DNA of 64,000 nt from JBJHDF01 sp050486405 (GTDB lineage: Bacteria; Pseudomonadota; Gammaproteobacteria; Pseudomonadales; Cellvibrionaceae). Within the stretch, counting starts at the first letter, position 1; each line of letters starts with the position of its first letter. A program made the position numbers and the translations under genes. Location of the stretch: NCBI GenBank assembly GCA_050486405.1, contig JBJHDF010000003.1, positions 124,001 through 188,000 of the forward strand, in the 5' to 3' direction. The notes below the pieces were generated by a model, which did not search any database, was not told the origin of the DNA, and was given only the letters and a program-made list of their open reading frames with translations. Shown in pieces: positions 31,462 to 40,144 of the stretch.

Positions 31462-32838
31462 ATGAAAAAATGGATAAAAATCCCCCTTTACGGCCTGTTG
31501 GCAGTCGCTCTTCTGCTTATCAGCTTCCTGATCTATGTGGCTGTCGTCAATAGAAGTGACCAACCGCTTTCGGAACTGAGTATCGCCTTCCAGAATTACT
31601 ACGACGAAAATGTTCGCATGGACGTCTCCAGCAACGCCTATGCCTTTATGTTGGGCTTTGATGTGCCGAAGGATCAAGACCCGGAATATTGGGGAAATCG
31701 GAGAATCGAATGGAGCTATCAGCACTCGGGGAATAGTGACGGCATGTATGCTGCCGACTATCCTGCGCCAGAAAGTGAAGATTCGCGCTATGCCTATCAA
31801 AGTGTTCCCGGTTTCACTAGCAGCTGCCTCCCGTCAAACACCGAATGTATGGCTCAAATTTTCGCCGACCCAGAGGAATCCAGAAAAGCCCTGGCGAACA
31901 ATCGTTGGATACTTGAGCGCTACGCTTCGATGATCATTCATCCGGAATTTTCCGAAAATTCCAAATTGAGTATTGACATGGTGTTCCCGCCTTACACAGA
32001 CGTTCTTGCCGCGCAAAGAATGTACCTTACGGACCAACTGCTGTCCTGGCAGGACGTCGCCCCCGAAGAAACCCGGGCGGCTCTGGAGAAGGATCTGGCC
32101 TTCTGGAGGAAGGTGCAGAAAGACAGTTTTACTTTGCTTACCAAGATGATTGCTGGCGCAGCAATAAAGCAGCACTTTTTTATTAGCAACGAGCTGTACC
32201 GGCTTGTTCCGAATGAACACATAGGTGAACTGATTCCACCTTCACTAGCCACGCCCCTTGGCGCCGACGAACTATCGCTGCATCGGGCATTTGTTGGTGA
32301 GTGGATTTTCAGCAAGAATTTTTACGAAGAGCTATGGAACGAAACGTACCGTGACGACAGTGGCGACGCATTATATTGGCTGGCTTCGCGCCTGGGCATA
32401 AATCTTTATCATCCCAAGGATACGTTGAATCAACGCGTATATCATCTCAGTATCTATCTACAACACTATAATCGTACTCTTCAGCAATACCCCGAAGCGC
32501 TTGCAGAAGATGTACCCTTGGATCAGTTTACGCACCGGGGCCTGTTTTACAATCCTTACAATCCGATTGGCAGGGTTTTGACAGCGATAGTGATGCCAGC
32601 TACCAAGGGTTATTTTGTTCGGGTAAGTGACCTGGAAGGTGCGCGTCGCGCAGTATTGTTGGCCGCAATACTCAGGGAAAACGCGGTAACACCAGCCAAT
32701 GCCGAAGACGCCATCAACGGCTCGCCTATCACAAACCCCTATACCGAAGCGCCCCTGCAATGGGACTCAGAGCTTGAGGCTGTGGTGTTTCAAGGTCTGG
32801 AAAAAGGTGACCGGGGCAGATATGTGTACCGCCTGTAA
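31462..32838 (+). CDS. Hypothetical membrane-anchored periplasmic protein
   Basis: A 458-residue protein starting at ATG 31462. One N-terminal transmembrane helix (IPLYGLLAVALLLISFLIYV) is followed by a large soluble, presumably periplasmic, mostly helical domain. Marks: NAYAFMLGFDVPKDQDPEYWG near the start, a Cys pair (SSCLPSNTECMAQ) and a C-terminal FNPYNPIGRVL-like segment (FYNPYNPIGRVLTAIVMPAT). These are seen in a family of uncharacterised gammaproteobacterial proteins, but I know of no function. GC is lower than in neighbours. It is 23 bp after the DUF1461 gene. Confidence 0.72.
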   Translation: MKKWIKIPLYGLLAVALLLISFLIYVAVVNRSDQPLSELSIAFQNYYDENVRMDVSSNAYAFMLGFDVPKDQDPEYWGNRRIEWSYQHSGNSDGMYAADYPAPESEDSRYAYQSVPGFTSSCLPSNTECMAQIFADPEESRKALANNRWILERYASMIIHPEFSENSKLSIDMVFPPYTDVLAAQRMYLTDQLLSWQDVAPEETRAALEKDLAFWRKVQKDSFTLLTKMIAGAAIKQHFFISNELYRLVPNEHIGELIPPSLATPLGADELSLHRAFVGEWIFSKNFYEELWNETYRDDSGDALYWLASRLGINLYHPKDTLNQRVYHLSIYLQHYNRTLQQYPEALAEDVPLDQFTHRGLFYNPYNPIGRVLTAIVMPATKGYFVRVSDLEGARRAVLLAAILRENAVTPANAEDAINGSPITNPYTEAPLQWDSELEAVVFQGLEKGDRGRYVYRL

Positions 32839-32871
32839 ACCCTACAGGTGAACCGAGATCTTACCGGCCTA

Positions 32872-33012
32872 TCAGGCCAGAAGCAACTTCTGACAATTGT
32901 CAATCGACTCCGCTGACAGTTTCCACTGATCGGCAGCGCCTCCTTCTGCAACAATATTCAGGCAGTTCAACACTGCATGATGCAGAAAACTCTGCCTACC
33001 GGAGGCCGACCA
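32872..33012 (-). pseudogene. Possible 3' remnant of a gene
   Basis: Minus-strand frame GRQSFLHHAVLNCLNIVAEG, GAADQWKLSAESIDNCQKLL, LA then TGA has natural-looking composition and sits between two plus-strand genes, but it has no start codon or ribosome-binding site of its own. It may be the tail of a lost gene. No family recognised. Confidence 0.25.
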
Positions 33013-33536
33013 TGAACGATGAAAAATTTTCCCTTCTGCCCTTAATAGTAAGAACATCCATAGCCCATACCGTGACCTACTTTATTGCCGGCGTCGCGGC
33101 CCTGCTCTTGCTGGATTATGGCGACACCATGGGAACGGGTGACAGTATTTTCAAACCGATAACGGACCCCATGGTTATGGCGGGCCCTCTGTTCCAGCCG
33201 ATACGGGGGATCATTTTTGGTCTGGCCTTTTACCCGATAGCCGCCGCACTGTTTGCCAACAAACTGGGCTGGCTCTATTTGGGTTGGTTACTCGTTGCCC
33301 TCGGCATTCTGTCGACCTTTGGGCCGGCGCCGGGATCAATAGAAGCCATGATATACACCAATCTGGGCGTCTCGTTTTCTACCTATGTGGAAGTCGTGGC
33401 ACAAGCCCTTGCCTTTGCATTCGTTCTCCATTACTGGATAAACCATAAGGATTTGCAATGGCTGAATTGGCTTATGGGCACGGCCTTTGTCATTGTGATG
33501 CTGCTGCCAACGCTTGGGTTGCTGGTTGGGCAATGA
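33012..33536 (+). CDS. Hypothetical four-helix membrane protein
   Basis: A 174-residue protein starting at ATG 33012, eight bases after GGAGG. The sequence is dominated by about five hydrophobic segments (TVTYFIAGVAALLLL, GIIFGLAFYPIAAALF, LYLGWLLVALGILSTF, VEVVAQALAFAFVLHYW, WLMGTAFVIVMLLPTLGLLV). It has acidic loops and no signal peptide. No family recognised with certainty. It is monocistronic by spacing. Confidence 0.65.
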   Translation: MNDEKFSLLPLIVRTSIAHTVTYFIAGVAALLLLDYGDTMGTGDSIFKPITDPMVMAGPLFQPIRGIIFGLAFYPIAAALFANKLGWLYLGWLLVALGILSTFGPAPGSIEAMIYTNLGVSFSTYVEVVAQALAFAFVLHYWINHKDLQWLNWLMGTAFVIVMLLPTLGLLVGQ

Positions 33537-33867
33537 TAGAGTGTGCTACTCCTACCTTGTCACGGTACTGTTGCTTATGACGACGCCCAGCGCCCCTGCC
33601 CTACGGCAGCAATCAGCGACTGGCTTCCCCATGTCTCACCCGACGGCTAGACGTTGGTTTTCCTGTCCTACATGAGTGATATCGCCACGTCCACCTGCAC
33701 ACCATGCCCGCCCTCTGTAAAGGCGTGGAGGTCTACCGCGGATTTTCCAGGCAGGCTTCGGATCTATCCGGGTCGAACAACGCCAGCACGGCTTCGATGC
33801 TCGTACCTTCACGCGCGTTATCATTGATGCTCCGGTTTATTGTTATTAACAGGGCTCCTCCCCCCGG
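33537..33867. other. Intergenic stretch with a short minus-strand coding remnant
   Basis: No intact gene. On the minus strand, 33828-33733 reads INDNAREGTSIEAVLALFDP, DRSEACLENPR then TAG, which looks like a real protein C terminus cut off by the palindromic repeat next to selO. The rest shows no convincing coding or structural signal. Confidence 0.35.
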
Positions 33868-33890
33868 CCCCCTCCTCCTTGAGGAGGGGG
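33868..33890. repeat. REP-like palindrome after selO
   Basis: CCCCCTCCTC-CTT-GAGGAGGGGG: perfect 10-bp arms, ten bases beyond the selO stop. Same family as the palindromes at 23250-23419 and 24841-24864; possibly a transcript-end hairpin. Confidence 0.8.
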
Positions 33891-33900
33891 AGACGCTGGA

Positions 33901-35493
33901 TTATGAGCTGCATGAGAGCATGGAGCAGCCAGCGCGGTGTCGCGCCCATTCGGGGCGGCGAGCGAAATAGTGTTCGCGTTCGGGCTGTTCGTCGTAGGGG
34001 CGGCGCAGCAAGTCCAGCAGAGTGTCCACTTCGGAAAAATCGCCGGCTTCCACCTTGTCGATGGCCTGCTGCGCCAGATAGTTGCGCAGCACGTATTTGG
34101 GATTGACGGTGTTCATGCGCACCCGGCGTCCCGCATCGTTTGCGCCCTGGTTGCCAAGCACCCGGGCGTAGTGGTCGAGCCACTGGTGCAATCGCGTTTT
34201 GTAGTCGGGCGTCACCGACTGGTACCAGGCCTCGGACAGGGGCGCCAACCGCAACTCGCCCTCGGCTGTCAGATCCACGTCCGCCAGACGGCGATAGAAA
34301 ATGGTCATGTCCGTTTCGGTCATCTGCAGCAATCGGTGCAATTCGTCCACCAGAGAAAGCTCACCATCGTCGAGTTGGGGCAATCCAAGCTTGGCGGCCA
34401 TATCCCGCCGCCAGCAGTGTTCGTACACCTTGCGGTAGGTTTCCAGCGCGTCCTGCAGGGGCGCTTCGGCTTCGATCAGCGGATAGATGGCGTTGGCCAG
34501 TTGCGCCAGATTCCACAGCGCCACCTGGGGCTGGTTACCGTAGCGGTAGCGGCGCCCCTGGGCGTCGGTGGTGTTGGGCGTCCAGTCCGGGTCGAAGCCC
34601 TCCAGCCAGCCGTAGGGGCCGTAGTCGATGGTCAGGCCCAGCACCGACAGGTTGTCGGTGTTCATCACGCCATGCACAAAACCCACCCGCATCCAGTGCG
34701 CCATCAGTTCCGCCGTGCGCCGGCAGACTTCGCCAAACCAGGCGATATAGGTGTCCCGACCCGGCTCACCCAGTACCGGAAATTCCGTGGTGATGGTGAA
34801 ATCCAGCAGTTGCCGCAGCAGATCATGTTCTTTCCGGGCGGCGTGAATCTCGTAGTTGCCCAGGCGCAGAAAGGACGGCGCCACCCGGCAGACCACGGCG
34901 CCGGGCTCCTGCTGGGGGTTGCCGTCGTAGAACATATCCCGCTCCACGGTTTCCCCCGTGAGAATCAGGCTCAGGGCGCGGGTGGTGGGAATGCCCAGGT
35001 GGTGCATGGCCTCGCTGCAGAGGAATTCGCGCAGCGAGGAGCGCAACACCGCCAGGCCATCGGCGTGGCGGGAGTAGGGAGTTTTGCCGGCACCTTTAAG
35101 TTGCAGCATCCAGTGCTGGCCGCTGCGGCTGTGCACCTCGCCCAGATTGATGGCACGGCCGTCCCCCAGTTGTCCGGCCCAGTTGCCGAACTGGTGGCCG
35201 CCGTAGCACATGGCGTGGGGGTCCATACCCGGCAACAGACGGTTGCCGGCGAACACCTGGGCAAAGTCCTCCGTGCGGCACACCGCCGGGTCCAGATCCA
35301 GCAGCGCCGCCACTTCCGGGGAAAAGGCCACCCGCTGCGGTGCCACCACAGGCCGGGGCGTCACCCGGGAGTAGCTGGCGCCATAGACCTGGCGGCAAAA
35401 GTTCTCCGTTTCCGGGTCGGCGGGCAGAGACGCGGTGAAGCGGTTGTCGAATTCCAGAGCGTCCAGGGACGGGAGCAAACCATCAGTAGCCAT
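33901..35493 (-). CDS. selO: Protein adenylyltransferase SelO
   Basis: A 530-residue SelO/YdiU-family pseudokinase. The family binds ATP inverted and transfers AMP to Ser/Thr/Tyr of proteins, with redox-linked targets in E. coli. Seen: MCYGGHQFGNWAGQLGDGRA, LQLKGAGKTPYSRHADGLAV, LRSSLREFLCSEAMHHLGIP, VHGVMNTDNLSVLGLTIDYG and the C-terminal AGCSMLSCSS. The last Cys replaces the selenocysteine found in animal SelO. Length and motifs are complete. It is monocistronic, with 26 bp to the next minus-strand gene upstream. Confidence 0.95.
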   Translation of the reverse strand: MATDGLLPSLDALEFDNRFTASLPADPETENFCRQVYGASYSRVTPRPVVAPQRVAFSPEVAALLDLDPAVCRTEDFAQVFAGNRLLPGMDPHAMCYGGHQFGNWAGQLGDGRAINLGEVHSRSGQHWMLQLKGAGKTPYSRHADGLAVLRSSLREFLCSEAMHHLGIPTTRALSLILTGETVERDMFYDGNPQQEPGAVVCRVAPSFLRLGNYEIHAARKEHDLLRQLLDFTITTEFPVLGEPGRDTYIAWFGEVCRRTAELMAHWMRVGFVHGVMNTDNLSVLGLTIDYGPYGWLEGFDPDWTPNTTDAQGRRYRYGNQPQVALWNLAQLANAIYPLIEAEAPLQDALETYRKVYEHCWRRDMAAKLGLPQLDDGELSLVDELHRLLQMTETDMTIFYRRLADVDLTAEGELRLAPLSEAWYQSVTPDYKTRLHQWLDHYARVLGNQGANDAGRRVRMNTVNPKYVLRNYLAQQAIDKVEAGDFSEVDTLLDLLRRPYDEQPEREHYFARRPEWARHRAGCSMLSCSS

Positions 35494-35519
35494 GGTGCCA
35501 GTCTAGCACCCCAAGGACA

Positions 35520-38201
35520 TCAACGAACACTGCCGTCGGTTCCAGGCACGTTTGGTTCCAGTCCGGGATCCTTCCAGCCCCGGGTGAACGTCGACCGCAC
35601 CCGCCTGGACACCAGAAAGTAAGGCACCCAGATTGACAAGGTTGTAAAAGCACGCCTTAGCTCTTTCATTTGTTCAGCTTTATCGGCCTCATCAATACCC
35701 AACTCGGGAAAGGCCGAGATGTACCAGAGTCCGACTAACTGTACCAGCAACCTCAGAACAAGCTGGGCGATAAACAACCGAGGTGCTATGCGACGCCGCT
35801 GGAAAAACGTCACCAATAACAACAGGGACAAGACCAACAGAAACAGATTGATGGCGAGTTCGAACAATAAGATCGGTCGCCATACGAACGCATAATTGGG
35901 GCTATCGGGGTGGGTCACCCTATACCAGATTTCCGGGCCGTACACATCGATATCTACCCAAATGTGATACCCAATTATGAAGGGCGTCAGCACAGTCCCA
36001 ATCGCCGGCAGTATCAACCAGCCGGCAATACCTGCCAGACGATCATTGACATGCGTCGGCGGAGGTGGATCCAGGCGATAGACCCAATTGGCAGCTGCAC
36101 CACTCAGCACAAGCACCGTCAGGGCAAAGAAAAGAATTGGCCAGTTCCAGCGACCAAACTCCGGGATACCAGTGTCGGCAGCACTGCTGGCGCTGTCTGG
36201 ATACTGAATCAAGCCATACTCCATGCTGTCCCTGGCGCGCTTCAGATTGGCGGTGAACTCCCTTATGGCCTCTGGCGGCACATGATCGCTCAATGTCTCA
36301 TAATGGTCGACAATGGTGAGAATACTGCCGTCCAGTGTGATACTGCGCAAAAAGACAAAGTGGGGGTCCTCTATCCGGTGTTGCTCGGGATCGATGGTCC
36401 AGAGCCCCGACAACGCTATTCGGGTAGTTTGCGTCGCGCGAAAGGGATAGAACAGTGCGTAGGGGTCTTCACGCACAGTGTTTGAGGTTCCCCACAGGTA
36501 TCGACTGATATCCGGAACCAAAATGCTGCCGGTTACGCCTCCATCGGCATCGGGCTCCGTCCAAAAATCCTCAATGGCGTATTGCTCCGCAAGGACAACG
36601 CGGTTGCGCTGCGGATCGTCTTCTGCACTAAGGGCTCTGGTCCGCTCTATAGCCGGATAATGTTGTGCATAGAAGTTGAGGTAACCGCGCTGCAATTCAG
36701 TGCGATTGGTGGTGTCCATGGTGCGGCGCGCCCACTCGGCCGAGCGCCCTTCATACTGGATCGATATATCGTAGGAAACAGGTTCATCAATGGCGCCGGA
36801 CAAATCCAGCGTAGCCTCAATGGTCTCTATCCAGGCGCCGCCGTCATCCGGTAACGCCGAGGTCAGTTCCCGGGTGTCTGGGTCGACGACCAGAGCATAA
36901 CCAAAGTTCGGCTGCGCCAAGGCATCCAACGGGCTGGGTTGAAGCGTCAGGGTCGGATCCAGCCAGTAGCGCCGACCGTGCAACTCCACGGTTGCCAGCA
37001 CATGATCAAAAGCCCCTGGGGAAGGCAAGCGCTCCCTGACACCCCGACGCAACCAGGTATTCACCAGCGCCGGCCTGGCCGGTATATCCAGCTCAGCCAG
37101 CAGGGTCAGCAACAGCAGGGTTTTGTCCTTGCAGTCACCAAAACGTCGCTCCAACACCAGATTCGGGTCGTGCGGAGCATGGGAGTGGACGCCCAGGGAG
37201 ACGCTGAGGTAGCGCACCTCACCCTGCACAAAGCGCAGGGCGGCCAGCAGACGCTCTTCATCCCCCGAGTACTCGCGCTGAATTCGCTCGGCCAGCTCGC
37301 GCACTGCCACTGGCGCGGGGCTGGGCGCGCTGTACAGCGGTTCCGCCCAGTGGGCCACCGTCTGCCAGTCGTCATACAGACTCCACTCAATCCTGGGCAG
37401 GGGCCGATACCAGTCCGGCGCGTCGTCCGGTATGAAACGTGCCGCCACATCCCGTTGCGCCCAACGGTACTCCAAGTAACCCTCCCGCACCCTCGGCTCT
37501 GCCGGGCTTGGAAGATTGTGCTGTGCCATTTGCACCGCCAGATCGTCAGCTACCAGCAAGCGGGCCGTACTTTTGGCCACCGGCACCCCCCACTGCATGG
37601 TGAAGAAGCCGAAATGCCTGTCGCCGAAAACCGGATTAGCCCCCCGCAGGGTATAGGCGTACTCGACGATATCCCCGGCCTGGATATCGTCCAGAAACAA
37701 GCTCGCCGTCTGCGTGTTGTCAAAAATGCGCTGCTCCAGGCTCGAAGCGCGGTGCAGCAGACGTATCCGCTCGGGGTGTAGCCGCGAGGAGCGCTCACCC
37801 GCCCGGACAACGTCCACCGAGTGCAGCACCAGCGTCTGGTAATCCGGGTCGAAATCCACGGCAATATTGGCGATCTGGTCCACACCCGTCTCGCTCACCG
37901 CCTTGGCGGCCTGCTGATAATAGGTTTCCACCCCTGCGGCCGTCACTCTCGCCTGCCGGTTTACCAGCAGATAGTAAACGCCATGCCAGATGTCATCCCG
38001 GGGCACCGAGAACTCCGCCGGGGTCGCCACCGGCTGAATCCAACCCGCGGGGGCCGTGACCGACACTGGAGGTTCCGCCCCGGCATGGGCGGACAACGGC
38101 AACGCCAGAGCAGCCAACGCCCAGGCACAGACGTAAACCAAACAACGCCGGACAGTGGAAAAGATGGGCAAAGCCGAAAAGAGTGAGCGGATGTGCTTCA
38201 T
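35520..38201 (-). CDS. DUF3857-transglutaminase-DUF2569 membrane protein
   Basis: An 893-residue envelope protein. Start ATG 38201 gives the signal peptide KHIRSLFSALPIFSTVRRCL...ALALPLSAHA; the frame extends 42 codons further without a better start. A DUF3857 domain comes first (about residues 50-240). A transglutaminase core follows with Cys in RRFGDCKDKTLLLL, His in GAFDHVLATVEL and Asp in RRYWLDPTLTL, all periplasmic. The C terminus has four to five membrane helices of DUF2569 type (HVNDRLAGIAGWLILPAIG). Such proteins are common in Bacteroidetes and some Proteobacteria; no substrate is known. It is divergent from the Anbu gene. Confidence 0.85.
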   Translation of the reverse strand: MKHIRSLFSALPIFSTVRRCLVYVCAWALAALALPLSAHAGAEPPVSVTAPAGWIQPVATPAEFSVPRDDIWHGVYYLLVNRQARVTAAGVETYYQQAAKAVSETGVDQIANIAVDFDPDYQTLVLHSVDVVRAGERSSRLHPERIRLLHRASSLEQRIFDNTQTASLFLDDIQAGDIVEYAYTLRGANPVFGDRHFGFFTMQWGVPVAKSTARLLVADDLAVQMAQHNLPSPAEPRVREGYLEYRWAQRDVAARFIPDDAPDWYRPLPRIEWSLYDDWQTVAHWAEPLYSAPSPAPVAVRELAERIQREYSGDEERLLAALRFVQGEVRYLSVSLGVHSHAPHDPNLVLERRFGDCKDKTLLLLTLLAELDIPARPALVNTWLRRGVRERLPSPGAFDHVLATVELHGRRYWLDPTLTLQPSPLDALAQPNFGYALVVDPDTRELTSALPDDGGAWIETIEATLDLSGAIDEPVSYDISIQYEGRSAEWARRTMDTTNRTELQRGYLNFYAQHYPAIERTRALSAEDDPQRNRVVLAEQYAIEDFWTEPDADGGVTGSILVPDISRYLWGTSNTVREDPYALFYPFRATQTTRIALSGLWTIDPEQHRIEDPHFVFLRSITLDGSILTIVDHYETLSDHVPPEAIREFTANLKRARDSMEYGLIQYPDSASSAADTGIPEFGRWNWPILFFALTVLVLSGAAANWVYRLDPPPPTHVNDRLAGIAGWLILPAIGTVLTPFIIGYHIWVDIDVYGPEIWYRVTHPDSPNYAFVWRPILLFELAINLFLLVLSLLLLVTFFQRRRIAPRLFIAQLVLRLLVQLVGLWYISAFPELGIDEADKAEQMKELRRAFTTLSIWVPYFLVSRRVRSTFTRGWKDPGLEPNVPGTDGSVR

Positions 38202-38357
38202 GGGCCCTGGAGCATTATTCGTGCATTCCCTGGAAGGTTTTCCGCATGAGAATACCCCCCAGCAGCCTACCAACGCAAGCTCGGTGTCAAAACGCGCCAC
38301 TGCGGCGCACAAACAGCTGACCGCCACCCCACCAGGCTTGGCCTCCAGGACACACCC

Positions 38358-38386
38358 TTGACCGGGCTTCGGTCTGCTCGTAACCT
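38358..38386 (+). promoter_or_regulatory. Promoter candidate for the Anbu gene
   Basis: TTGACC, a 17-bp spacer and TAACCT (38381-38386). The -35 is close to consensus and the -10 weak. It ends 32 bp before ATG 38419. Confidence 0.35.
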
Positions 38387-38418
38387 AGGCGCCCTTTTCG
38401 ACTGTTATCGGCTGCTCT

Positions 38419-39168
38419 ATGACCTACTGCCTCGCCATCTCCGTGGATTCTGGCCTGGTGTTCTGCTCGGATTCCCGCACCAACGCCGGGGTCGACCAGG
38501 TAAGCACCTACAGCAAGATGTACCGTTTCGGGGTGGAGGGGCAACGACAGTTCACGGTGCTGTCTGCCGGCAATCTGGCCACCACCCAGGCGGTGGTCTC
38601 GCGGCTGAAGAAGGACATCAAGGATACGGCGGAAACCAGCCTGCTGACAGTGGAGTCCATGAGCGATGCCGCCGAATACCTGGGGGAGATCAACCGGGCG
38701 CAGAAGGACAAGCACAGCGGCGAGGACGACAACGGTACCTTCGAGGCCAGCTTTATCATCGGCGGCCAGATCGCTGGCGAAAAGCCCCGGGTGATGATGG
38801 TCTACCCGGCCGGCAATTACATTACCACTTCCAAGGACACCCGCTACCTGCAGATCGGCGAAAGCAAGTACGGCAAGCCGATACTGGATCGTATCCTGAA
38901 CGCCAGTACCGATCTGGACACGGCGGCCCTGTGCGCGCTGGTCTCCATGGATTCCACCATGCGCAGTAATCTCACCGTGGGTCCGCCCATTGATCTGACC
39001 ACCTACCGGACCGACTCTTTCGAGCCCCAGCACAGCCGCTTCGACGACGATGACGATTATCTGCGCGAACTGAAAAAATCCTGGGACGCCCGGCTGGTGG
39101 AAGCCTTCAAGCAACTGCCCCCTATTGTCTGGCAGCCACAACCACTTGATGAATCAGGTGAAGCTTAG
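38419..39168 (+). CDS. Anbu-type proteasome-like peptidase
   Basis: A 249-residue Ntn-hydrolase of the Anbu (COG3484) family, a homologue of HslV and the proteasome beta subunit. Thr2 directly after the initiator Met (MTYCLAISVDSGLVFCSDSR) would be the N-terminal nucleophile, and Lys33-type and Asp17-type positions are present (SDSRTNAGVD, YSKMYRF). The acidic DDDDDYLRELKKSWDARLVE end is typical. Anbu forms ring or lock-washer assemblies; its substrates are unknown. It normally neighbours ATP-grasp, alpha-E and transglutaminase genes. Here the partners are on the opposite strand, and its 3' end overlaps the peptidase gene by 47 bp. Confidence 0.9.
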   Translation: MTYCLAISVDSGLVFCSDSRTNAGVDQVSTYSKMYRFGVEGQRQFTVLSAGNLATTQAVVSRLKKDIKDTAETSLLTVESMSDAAEYLGEINRAQKDKHSGEDDNGTFEASFIIGGQIAGEKPRVMMVYPAGNYITTSKDTRYLQIGESKYGKPILDRILNASTDLDTAALCALVSMDSTMRSNLTVGPPIDLTTYRTDSFEPQHSRFDDDDDYLRELKKSWDARLVEAFKQLPPIVWQPQPLDESGEA

Positions 39169-40144
39169 CCGCCACCCGGTCGGTGATCACAAAAGGGTAG
39201 GCATCGGCCAGGCCCATGCTGCGATTGAGGGCGTTGAGCGTCATTGACAGTTGCCGCCAGGCATCCACCAGTTGCCCGATACTCAGGGCCTGCGGCGCTG
39301 AGGGCGCGGCGCCAAAGGCGTAGGCTGTCTCCAGGGTATCCAGCATGTGCAGATAGTGGGCCCAGGTTTCCGCCCAGTCTTCCAGCGGGTGGGACTGGGC
39401 GTAGGCGCTGATAAAGCTGTCGGGCCAGTTGCCGCTGGGACCCTGCTCGTAGTGATTTCGCAGGGCCGCCTCGTAATCCCGCCCCGGATCGCCAAACAGA
39501 CTCTCGAATTCCGCCATCCAGGGGGTATCCCGCACCAGACGCTCGTAATAGTAGTGCCCGCTTTCGTGGCGGAAATGCCCGAGAATGGTGCGGTAATACT
39601 CGCCCAACTCCCGGCGTATCTGCTCCCGGTAACCATCGTCCGCCTCGGCCAGATTGACGGTAATGAGTCCGCCGCCGTGGCCGGTCATCACCTCCTCTCC
39701 CAGCCGCTGGGGATCGGTGCGGCTGTCCTCCAGAAAGGCAAAGGCCAGACCCGTGTGCAGGTCCTGATCCTTGCCATAGAGCGGCAGCCCCAGCTGCAAC
39801 AGGGTATAAATCAGGTGCCGTTTGCCCGCCTCCAGTTTCGCCCAGGCGGTGGTGTTACCCGGCTGGGTCAGATCGGGAATGGTCTGGTTCAACCGGCAGG
39901 ACTCGCAGTAATCCTGATCACTGTCGGCGGGCAGCAGCCAGTTGCAGGCTCTGTAGTCGGTGTGATTGCGGCAGTAGCGGTAGCGTTCGCCGTCATCGGT
40001 GCGCAACACACCACTTTCAGGCGCCGGACGCAGGGCTTTCATATCGCCGGTCGCCGTGTCAAACCCCAGCGAACGGCCACAGTTGAGACACTCGGAGTTG
40101 TAAAAAAATACGCGCTGCCCGCAACTGCAGTGAAAGTCCCTCAC
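39122..40144 (-). CDS. Zinc-ribbon putative zinc metallopeptidase
   Basis: A 340-residue protein starting at GTG 40144, overlapping the upstream stop (GTGA). N-terminal zinc-ribbon cysteines: CSCGQRVFFYNSECLNCGRS. A second set (YCRNHTDYRACNWLL, DYCESCRL) follows. The metallopeptidase helix HFRHESGHYYYERLV carries HExxH (as HESGH), followed by conserved Glu/Asp in the DWAETWAHYLHMLDTLETA region. This is the putative zinc-binding peptidase family often found in Anbu/alpha-E/ATP-grasp clusters. Substrate unknown. Its last 47 bp are antisense to the Anbu 3' end. Confidence 0.87.
   Translation of the reverse strand: MRDFHCSCGQRVFFYNSECLNCGRSLGFDTATGDMKALRPAPESGVLRTDDGERYRYCRNHTDYRACNWLLPADSDQDYCESCRLNQTIPDLTQPGNTTAWAKLEAGKRHLIYTLLQLGLPLYGKDQDLHTGLAFAFLEDSRTDPQRLGEEVMTGHGGGLITVNLAEADDGYREQIRRELGEYYRTILGHFRHESGHYYYERLVRDTPWMAEFESLFGDPGRDYEAALRNHYEQGPSGNWPDSFISAYAQSHPLEDWAETWAHYLHMLDTLETAYAFGAAPSAPQALSIGQLVDAWRQLSMTLNALNRSMGLADAYPFVITDRVAAKLHLIHQVVVAARQ

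Noticed and set aside
33937..35622. 561-codon plus-strand ORF over selO
   Set aside because: selO has complete motifs on the minus strand; the plus-strand frame has Gln/Val/His-rich shadow composition.
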